DNA from: Alphaproteobacteria bacterium
GTDB taxonomy: Bacteria; Pseudomonadota; Alphaproteobacteria; RUG11792
Length of the DNA stretch: 12,446 bases
NCBI GenBank assembly: GCA_017450545.1
Contig: JAFSTL010000012.1
Span: 1-12,446, forward strand
Direction of reading: 5' to 3'
Every line of letters begins with the position of its first letter. The stretch's first letter is position 1. Positions 6,740 through 12,446 of this stretch are shown here, piece by piece. The position numbers and the translations under genes are program-made. Below the pieces are notes generated by a model that made no database searches, was not told where the DNA came from, and was given only the letters and a program-made list of their open reading frames with translations.

Positions 6740-8212
6740 TTAATTTCCCAAGAATGCCTTAAATGCGTTCATAAACTCAGCGATTGGATCTGCTTTTTTA
6801 TTAAGCTCTTTCATAAACTCAGACTTCTTGGCTGCATTTTCATTGCTTCTTTCAACAATTGCTTCGCTTAGTTTTTTTGCGAAATCTGAATATTTTTCCG
6901 TAAATGCTTTGACCGTCTCTCTTCTTATTTTGAACAACACTACATCTGATTTTGCGACAACCGTAGCGTTTCGCTTTTCCCCTCTAAGCAGAGCCATTTC
7001 GCCAAAATACGCCCCATCGGATAGTGTGGCAATAACATTAGATGACTTGTGAACTTTTCCATCTTCTTCCGCAACAGAAACATCTAGTGAAACGCTCACA
7101 ACTCCTTCCGCAATTATAAACATTGTGTCACCCTCTTCGCCTTGTTTGAAGACGACGTCGCCCGCCTTCATGACTATCTTTTCCATGCTGGTTGCAAAAT
7201 GCTCCAATATCTCGTCATTACAGTTTTTCAAAAGTCCCGAATAACGTAATGCTGTTTTGGCATCTGTTGTATCATCGTCATTAAACGATTTGACTAGCTT
7301 ATTATCAACTATTTTGACATTTATTGATTCTCCAACTTCGCAAACTTTCAGTCCGTGCGAGTGCAGATGTTTCACAAGCGAAGAAATAACCCGGTGTTTC
7401 ATTTCTGCTCCAACGTCGTATGACGGTATTTTGAAGAAAATTGCAAACAAAATCCCATTTTGCAAAACGGCATCTGCGACAACCAACGGTTCCCTTGAGG
7501 CAAGTCCGGGGGTGTTTGCAGTCGCAGTGTAAAGTATTCTGCGTGCCTGCTCTATCGGAACATCGTGCTCCAAGATAACATCAATTCGGTTAAAATGAGC
7601 CGGGGTCGGCTGGCTTAAATTTATCACGCTAGCATTCGTCAATTTTGTGTTTGAGATATAAAGTCTGGTATCGTTCAAAAGCTCCAAATCAATGCAAGTT
7701 AATTTCGTGCGTAATATTTTTGCAATAGTACCGTCCGGAAATTTTATCCAATCTCCCACTCTGAAATCATTTTGAAATGAGATAATTATCCCAGCTATTA
7801 ACTCTTTCAACGTATCCTGCGCAATGAATGCAATTCCAATACCTGATGCTCCCAAAGTCGTAAAGATAGCCATCGCTGATTTCGAATAAATTGCCGTAAC
7901 GATGTAAACAGCCGCAATTGTCAAAATCAAGGCCCCAACAACATACTTCAGAATACCAGGCATTTTTTTATTGTGACGAATTTCTGCTGGATTTATAATC
8001 GCGGAAAACAAAGTCCTAATGACAATAATGCTAATCAACACTACAATGAATGATTTAACAAGACATTCATAATCGTAGAGGTCTCCAGTATTATCAACAC
8101 TAATTTTGTCTGAAATTCCGTAAGCAACACATAAGAGCGCTATGGATAAAATCCCAATAACAGACAACCTTAACGACCGCTTTTCCATAATCTTGTCCAC
8201 ACAAATCTTCAC
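6740..8212 (-). CDS. MscS-type mechanosensitive channel with cyclic-nucleotide-binding domain
   Basis: This 490-residue inner-membrane protein combines two modules. Three or four hydrophobic segments fill residues 13-145. The pore helix is glycine/alanine-rich (TTLGASGIGIAFIAQD), followed by FQNDFRVGDWIKF, the hallmark of the MscS beta domain. Residues about 330-450 are a CAP-like cyclic-nucleotide-binding domain: GDVVFKQGEEGDTMFIIAEG, then the phosphate-binding cassette FGEMALLRGEKRNATVV (FGE 403-405, R414). All key residues are intact, so binding of cAMP or a similar ligand is expected. The family is known as bCNG; these channels usually respond weakly or not at all to tension. The start is GTG 8212 with GGAG seven bases upstream; an ATG eight codons in is less well placed. 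A 93-base gap to pdhC, with a hairpin, suggests separate control. Confidence 0.88.
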   Translation of the reverse strand: MKICVDKIMEKRSLRLSVIGILSIALLCVAYGISDKISVDNTGDLYDYECLVKSFIVVLISIIVIRTLFSAIINPAEIRHNKKMPGILKYVVGALILTIAAVYIVTAIYSKSAMAIFTTLGASGIGIAFIAQDTLKELIAGIIISFQNDFRVGDWIKFPDGTIAKILRTKLTCIDLELLNDTRLYISNTKLTNASVINLSQPTPAHFNRIDVILEHDVPIEQARRILYTATANTPGLASREPLVVADAVLQNGILFAIFFKIPSYDVGAEMKHRVISSLVKHLHSHGLKVCEVGESINVKIVDNKLVKSFNDDDTTDAKTALRYSGLLKNCNDEILEHFATSMEKIVMKAGDVVFKQGEEGDTMFIIAEGVVSVSLDVSVAEEDGKVHKSSNVIATLSDGAYFGEMALLRGEKRNATVVAKSDVVLFKIRRETVKAFTEKYSDFAKKLSEAIVERSNENAAKKSEFMKELNKKADPIAEFMNAFKAFLGN

Positions 8213-8233
8213 TTCACAACTCCAGTGTAAATG

Positions 8234-8261
8234 GCAAAGGTTAAATTTTAGTTAACTTTGC
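8234..8261. promoter_or_regulatory. Hairpin in the pdhC-MscS gap
   Basis: GCAAA-g-GTTAA (8234-8244) pairs with TTAAC-TTTGC (8252-8261): ten base pairs with a single bulged G and a seven-base loop. It lies 22 bases upstream of the MscS start and has no T run on either side. It could be an attenuator-like leader structure or a 3' end of the pdhC transcript. Confidence 0.35.
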
Positions 8262-8305
8262 TGCTCATATAAGAATTTTGCATTCATCATTATGGCAAAG
8301 CAGTT

Positions 8306-9520
8306 TCAGACCAACAACATTAGTGGATTTTCAAGATAGTCTTTTAATGCAGTTAAAAATTTTGCCGCAGTTGCCCCATCTATAACACGGTGATCGATCG
8401 CATAGCCAACAGAAAGCATATCGGCAACGACAACGTCATTGGACTCTGATATCGCTGCTTCTTTTTGTGTTGAACTTATCGATAATATGCTTCCCTGAGG
8501 TGAATTTATTATCGAGAAGAACGAATTAACACCAAACATTCCCAAGTTTGATATAGTTATGTTCCCGCCTATAAATTCGTTTGGTTTTAGTTCATTGTCC
8601 TTTGCTTTAGCCGATAGTGTCTTTAATTCTGCTGAAATTTGTTTGATTGACTTAATATCCGCATTCCAAATGATAGGCGTAATCAATCCGCTATCGGTCG
8701 CAACAGCCACAGAAATATCGATTGTTCCGAATTGTCGCATGTTTCCGTCTCGCCACATAACATTCACTCCCGGCTCGGCTTTCATAGCAAGCGCGACTGC
8801 TTTTATCAGCAAATCAGTGACAGTTATCTTAGTATCCAGCATTCCAGCTTCGTTAATTTTACGACGCACGTCCAACAAAGACGTCACGTTTGCCTTGATT
8901 GTCATATAGAAATGCGGAACTTCTTGTTTTGTTTTGGTTAACTTGTCCGCTATGACTTTTCGCATAGGAGATATTGGAACATCTGTGTAGCTCGGAGTAT
9001 TTGTTACGAATTCATTTTGTTCTTTTACGTTACGGACATTTAAAACATCTTGCTTAACAATCCGACCATGCGGACCAGTGCCTGTGACGCAAGATATATC
9101 TATTCCAAATTCATTAGCTAACCTTTTTGCCAATGGACTAGCCTTCGTCGTCGTGTTTTCCTGAACGTGATTTTGGATAATATTGGTAACCGTAGTATTT
9201 ATACTCTCATTTCGCTCACCTTTCTGCTCACCTTTGTTTAAATTAGATATCGTTTTTTGTATATCTTCATCCGTATCATTTTTTTGTCGTATTATTGCTA
9301 TCGGAGTTTTCACAGCAACGTCATGCGTCCCTGCCTGAACTAGTATTTTTTCTAGGCGCCCTTTATAAATTGATTCAACCTCCATTGTCGCTTTATCCGT
9401 GTCTATTTCTGCAATAACATCGCCTACTGCAATTTCATCCCCCTCTTTCTTACACCAAGTGACCAAATTGCCTTTTTCCATCGTTGGACTAAGCGACGGC
9501 ATTTCAAAAATTATCGGCAT
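8306..9520 (-). CDS. pdhC: Dihydrolipoamide acetyltransferase, E2 of pyruvate dehydrogenase
   Basis: This 404-residue E2 transfers the acetyl group from lipoate to CoA, forming acetyl-CoA in the cytoplasm at the core of the pyruvate dehydrogenase complex. The start MPIIFEMPSLSPTMEKG is the standard E2 N-terminus and fixes the ATG, although the ribosome-binding site is poor. The lipoyl domain has IDTDKATMEVES with the lipoylated lysine at K43. A flexible linker (about 80-125) is rich in N, T and Q instead of the usual A and P. The E1/E3-binding domain runs about 126-160 (SPLAKRLANEFGID, then GTGPHGRIVKQDV). The catalytic domain ends with DHRVIDG, active-site H377 and D381. One lipoyl domain is normal for alphaproteobacteria. 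E1 and E3 genes are not adjacent. A 2-oxoglutarate dehydrogenase E2 is less likely given the MPSLSPTM start. Confidence 0.92.
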   Translation of the reverse strand: MPIIFEMPSLSPTMEKGNLVTWCKKEGDEIAVGDVIAEIDTDKATMEVESIYKGRLEKILVQAGTHDVAVKTPIAIIRQKNDTDEDIQKTISNLNKGEQKGERNESINTTVTNIIQNHVQENTTTKASPLAKRLANEFGIDISCVTGTGPHGRIVKQDVLNVRNVKEQNEFVTNTPSYTDVPISPMRKVIADKLTKTKQEVPHFYMTIKANVTSLLDVRRKINEAGMLDTKITVTDLLIKAVALAMKAEPGVNVMWRDGNMRQFGTIDISVAVATDSGLITPIIWNADIKSIKQISAELKTLSAKAKDNELKPNEFIGGNITISNLGMFGVNSFFSIINSPQGSILSISSTQKEAAISESNDVVVADMLSVGYAIDHRVIDGATAAKFLTALKDYLENPLMLLV

Positions 9521-9712
9521 CTTTCAAAAGACTTTCTAGAAACGACAGACTCATTTTAAATGATTTTTGCTAAAATAGCCATCTCCTCTTGCCATGAGTT
9601 GAATATTGCAGTACAATCCCAAAACATATTAGGAAGTTTCAGGAGCCTTTTGAAGGTTGCTACAAGAAGCGTTCGTTTTATGTTGAAGCCATCTTCAGAG
9701 ACTATGTTTTAA
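9521..9712. other. Divergent gap between pdhC and the MFS gene
   Basis: No convincing promoter pair stands out in either direction. A rightward 50-codon frame (ATG 9560 to TAA 9710-9712) ends exactly where the MFS ATG begins and lies in the same frame. It lacks a ribosome-binding site and resembles nothing I know. It may be a leader frame that couples translation, or chance. Confidence 0.3.
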
Positions 9713-10951
9713 ATGTTTTCATGCATACGCTGTTTTATATCAGAAATATCCTCAAGAGTTCCGAGCACTATCAAGACCGTTGGTATCGTGTCGTTCCTCA
9801 TCAATACATCAACATTGATGATTTTTAGTTTATTTGGTCTTTATCTTCACGATGAATTACATATAGATTTTTCACGAATTGGTTTTTTGGATGGGACTAT
9901 TGAAGCGCTTTCATATATAACAAAGATATGTTCGGGGATTTTGAGTGATATTCTTATGAACCGAAAATTACTCTTTTTACTTGGCGCAATACTCCTTTTT
10001 GTTGCCAAACCATTAGAAGCTATCGCAACAAATTACTGGGCACTATTTCAGGCGAAGATTTTAGAACGAGTTGGGAACGGCTTGCAGTCTACGCCACGGG
10101 ATGCAATAGTGGGAGATTGGGCTCCAAAAGAGTATAAGGCAACTTGTTTTGGGATAAGGCAGTCATTCGCTGCATTTGGTGCGGTTTTCGGTGCAATTTT
10201 AGCGATGGTAATTTTTAAATTATCCGGGGAAGACTACCAGTTTGTTTTTTGGATGGCGACCATTCCCGCATTTTTTGCAGTTTGCCTGATTGCAACTTGC
10301 ATTAAAGATAGACAGAAGGTAAAAAATGTTTCCTCTAAATCACAGACAAGGTATCGCAAAATAAAATTTAATGAAATAAAAAATTTGGGACGTGAATATT
10401 GGATGTTGATTTGCGTGGCGTGCACATATATGGTATCAAAAGTGTCTGAATCCATCGTGATTTTATATGTGCTAGAAGCTTTAGGATTGCCGAAAAGTGT
10501 TGCCCCTGTCTGTATGATAATTTATCAATTGGGAAATGGGTTTGTCCCTGTTCCTGCAGGCATGATTTCAGATAAATTAAAAAGCAGAGAAACATTGTTT
10601 ATTATTGGCATGATAATATTCTTATTATCTGATATATTATTCATATTTAGCACAAATTTGTTTATGATTATTGTTGCTCTTTTGTGTTTGGGAATGTATA
10701 TTGGCATAACACAAAGCATTTTCCCAGCAAAAATAGTTGATCTAGTCTCTCCGGATTTAAAAGGGACTGGCATTGGAATATATCATCTTGTATGCGCTTT
10801 ATCGCTGTTAGCCGGAGGGACGATTGCCGGATATATAGCAGATACATATTCATTAAAGCATACATTCATAGTAAGCTCTTGTCTTGCAATAATTTCTTTA
10901 GTACTAATGCTTAAATTTAATAAAATTTTAATAAAAAAAGATCACAATTGA
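9713..10951 (+). CDS. MFS transporter, APRD-type
   Basis: This 412-residue inner-membrane carrier has about 12 hydrophobic segments split by a basic central loop (about residues 200-225, KDRQKVKNVSSKSQTRYRK). Between helices 4 and 5 it has ERVGNGLQSTPRDAIVGDWAP followed by FGIRQSFAAFGAVFGAI. This matches a subgroup of major facilitator proteins with an R.GKG...APRDA motif, here with N for K and S for A. The loop 2-3 motif is SGILSDILMNRKLLF, and its counterpart in the second half is AGMISDKLKSRETLF. The substrate is unknown. ATG 9713 is preceded directly by a TAA, so no longer start is possible, and no good ribosome-binding site is visible. No terminator is seen before the next promoter at 10971. 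Confidence 0.85.
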   Translation: MFSCIRCFISEISSRVPSTIKTVGIVSFLINTSTLMIFSLFGLYLHDELHIDFSRIGFLDGTIEALSYITKICSGILSDILMNRKLLFLLGAILLFVAKPLEAIATNYWALFQAKILERVGNGLQSTPRDAIVGDWAPKEYKATCFGIRQSFAAFGAVFGAILAMVIFKLSGEDYQFVFWMATIPAFFAVCLIATCIKDRQKVKNVSSKSQTRYRKIKFNEIKNLGREYWMLICVACTYMVSKVSESIVILYVLEALGLPKSVAPVCMIIYQLGNGFVPVPAGMISDKLKSRETLFIIGMIIFLLSDILFIFSTNLFMIIVALLCLGMYIGITQSIFPAKIVDLVSPDLKGTGIGIYHLVCALSLLAGGTIAGYIADTYSLKHTFIVSSCLAIISLVLMLKFNKILIKKDHN

Positions 10952-10970
10952 AATTTTTGCGAAAAGTTGA

Positions 10971-10999
10971 TTGACTGCTACGAAATTTTTTAGTATACT
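10971..10999 (+). promoter_or_regulatory. Promoter for the coiled-coil / pilin unit
   Basis: TTGACT (10971-10976), a 17-base spacer and TATACT (10994-10999) each match consensus at 5 of 6 positions. The transcript start would be near 11006. This places ATG 11012 almost at the 5' end and ATG 11039 at a normal distance, behind GGGGAG. The promoter begins only 20 bases after the MFS stop, so the downstream pair can be expressed independently. Confidence 0.65.
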
Positions 11000-11038
11000 A
11001 AAAGCAGATATATGTTCCTGCTGGGGAGTTTTGAGGAC

Positions 11039-12064
11039 ATGAAGAAATTTTTAGTACTGCCGAGTGTGCTTTCGCTAATTGTCGGATGTGGCGTGTTGTC
11101 ATATGCTAACGCTGGAGATGTGACCGACATGATAATTGAGGCAAAGAAAAAAGTTGGTGAACTGGAAGTGAAGCAGACTCAAATAACATTACAGTTGGCA
11201 CAAGAAGGACAAGCTTTGAAGCAGATTGAGAATAATGCAATGCTCGACACACAAAATTATATAACTTCCGAAAAAGATAAAATAGCTCAGCTAAAAGACG
11301 CAATAAGGAAGATCGAGGAGTTAGGAAAAAAACAGGATGATCTTGCCAAAGAAGTTCAAGAGTTGAGGGCAAATGTCGCAGAGACAAAAGAGAAGCAAAA
11401 ACAGGCACAAGAAAAGGAATTGCAAAAGGAAAAGACAAAGCCGATTGTTACGGAGAAGGTTGAGGAAAAAAGTGCTGAAGACGAAGTAAAACCACACATG
11501 AAAGACAAATCTTCGCATGAGCAAGTTGCACAAGAAAATGTTGCTCAAGAAAAAATCGAGAAAGAGAAAGTTGAAAAAAAACCTTCGCGAGCAAAAAAAG
11601 AAGAGACTAGCATCACCGATGCTGAATCAAAGAAAAGAGAAAAAAATAAATCGAATAAAAATGAAACATCAGTAAAAAAGAAAATAGCAGACAATTCTGA
11701 TGAAATTAATACTGAAAATGTCGCAGAACCGACTGAATCCGACGATACGAATGTTGAAAATCCGGCAGTAGAGAATGTTACAAGTTCCGAAAATGCGGAA
11801 AGTGCTGAGACTGAAGAGGCTGGCGATTTTGATGAATCCGGAAGCGAACAGGCCGAAAAAGGTGAAGTTGTTGAAGAAAGCTCTGGCAAAGAAAGCTCCG
11901 ATGAAGAAAGCGCAAATTCTTCTGAAGAGGGAGACTTAGATTCGCAGGAACATGAAGCAGAAGCGACAAAAGCCATCGAAGAGGCTGATAGAGCAACAGA
12001 AGAGAATGAAGAAGACGCAGGGGAGGAAGTGAGCGAGGAGAGTGTGGAAGAAGTTTCTGAATAA
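11039..12064 (+). CDS. Exported coiled-coil protein with long acidic tail
   Basis: This 341-residue protein starts MKKFLVLPSVLSLIVGC and continues to SYANA|GD, an export signal. ANA|G (after residue 25) suits signal peptidase I. IVG|C (C17) also fits a lipobox, so it may be a lipoprotein. ATG 11039 is chosen over 11012 because the signal then starts normally and GGGGAG lies about ten bases upstream. Residues about 30-130 are a heptad-like coiled coil rich in K, E, Q and L. Residues 176-216 are strongly basic (KKPSRAKKEE and SKKREKNKSNK). Residues 217-341 are almost wholly E, D, S, A and N, ending SEESVEEVSE. The low-complexity tail is probably disordered. No family is recognised. It lies two bases from the pilin gene and probably shares its transcript, suggesting a cell-envelope or assembly role, but this is inference. 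Confidence 0.75.
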   Translation: MKKFLVLPSVLSLIVGCGVLSYANAGDVTDMIIEAKKKVGELEVKQTQITLQLAQEGQALKQIENNAMLDTQNYITSEKDKIAQLKDAIRKIEELGKKQDDLAKEVQELRANVAETKEKQKQAQEKELQKEKTKPIVTEKVEEKSAEDEVKPHMKDKSSHEQVAQENVAQEKIEKEKVEKKPSRAKKEETSITDAESKKREKNKSNKNETSVKKKIADNSDEINTENVAEPTESDDTNVENPAVENVTSSENAESAETEEAGDFDESGSEQAEKGEVVEESSGKESSDEESANSSEEGDLDSQEHEAEATKAIEEADRATEENEEDAGEEVSEESVEEVSE

Positions 12065-12066
12065 AT

Positions 12067-12446
12067 ATGATGAAAAAAAACATTCGAAAACTGGTGCAAG
12101 CAAGACTTGATGGATTTTCCTTAATGGAAATATCCATTGTTCTCCTGATAATCGGAATTCTCGCTGGCGGAGTGCTTAAGGGACGCGATTTAATCGAAAT
12201 AGCTCAAATTAGGGCAGTTGTGAACGATTTCCAGAATTTACAAACTGCATTTGAGAGTTATGTTAATTCATACAGCGCTTTGCCCGGCGATGACGCAACT
12301 GCGAGTGGAAAATTTCAAAATGTGGCAAATGGCGACGGCGATGGCGCGATTTCGGAAAATGATGCCAAAAAAATTTTTGGACATTTATTTGCTGCGGGGC
12401 TCATCGAATCGAAGGAATACAAAGTCCCAAAAATCGGCGGAAAATA
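12067..12446 (+). CDS. Type IV pilin / pseudopilin-like protein, 3' end cut by the window edge
   Basis: At least 126 codons are visible. The N-terminus is a class III prepilin signal: a basic leader (MMKKNIRKLVQARLDG, 16 residues), then cleavage before F17 in G|FSLMEISIVLLIIGIL. E21 is the conserved glutamate at mature position +5, used in subunit alignment, and a hydrophobic helix follows. Prepilin peptidase would cleave and N-methylate F17. Residues 71-76 read ALPGDD, a feature often seen in pilin-like proteins of this type. Residues 88-99 (NGDGDGAISEND) match the EF-hand calcium loop. A minor pseudopilin of a type II secretion system or a type IV pilin are both possible. ATG 12067 is followed by a second ATG; neither has a strong ribosome-binding site, so coupling to the preceding gene is likely. 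Confidence 0.85.
   Translation, partial: MMKKNIRKLVQARLDGFSLMEISIVLLIIGILAGGVLKGRDLIEIAQIRAVVNDFQNLQTAFESYVNSYSALPGDDATASGKFQNVANGDGDGAISENDAKKIFGHLFAAGLIESKEYKVPKIGGK

Noticed and set aside
11545..12099. 184-codon serine/phenylalanine-rich frame on the minus strand
   Set aside because: It is the shadow of the acidic tail of the coiled-coil gene: Glu and Ala codons read backwards give Ser, Phe and Cys. No start signals are present.
1..12446. CRISPR array, insertion sequence, prophage or toxin-antitoxin pair
   Set aside because: I searched by eye and found no regularly spaced repeats, transposase or integrase motif, terminal inverted repeats, or small paired genes with such motifs.

Overview
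The window looks like an AT-rich, probably host-associated alphaproteobacterium. This rests on protein character, not on a marker gene: the dihydrolipoamide acetyltransferase has the short, single-lipoyl-domain form common in that class. A SulP permease, an APRD-type MFS carrier and a pilin-like protein sit among secreted proteins I cannot identify. A Holosporales- or Rickettsiales-like symbiont is my best guess, made by inference.

Left part (1-4701), accessory in character. A leftward gene of unknown function runs off the edge (1-408). Next comes a rightward locus (about 636-2722) encoding an exported protein with BspA/DUF285-like leucine-rich repeats and a charged coiled-coil tail. It has a good promoter (573-601) but is broken twice. 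A run of 12 G (680-691) puts the start codon out of frame with the body, and an in-frame TAA (2078-2080) cuts the repeat domain. The G run lies exactly where the signal peptide is encoded, so this is a strong candidate for an on/off contingency (phase-variable) gene. A tiny leftward gene (2820-2999) encodes just the glycyl-radical-loop region of anaerobic ribonucleotide reductase. Across a promoter-rich divergent region lies a second exported protein (3355-4701), which shares an NWN-centred motif with the first.

Middle (4710-9520), all leftward: pyruvate dehydrogenase E2 (pdhC), then a MscS channel with a cyclic-nucleotide-binding domain, then a SulP/STAS anion transporter. The gaps between them are 93 and 263 bases, so they may be separate transcription units. 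No E1 or E3 gene is in view.

Right part (9713-12446), rightward: an MFS transporter, then a well-marked promoter (10971-10999) ahead of a two-gene unit. That unit holds an exported coiled-coil protein with a long acidic tail and, two bases later, a type IV pilin/pseudopilin-like protein with a class III prepilin signal and an EF-hand-like calcium loop. The second gene runs off the window.

The most original material is the possibly phase-variable secreted LRR protein with its NWN-motif neighbour, and the stand-alone glycyl-radical minigene between them.
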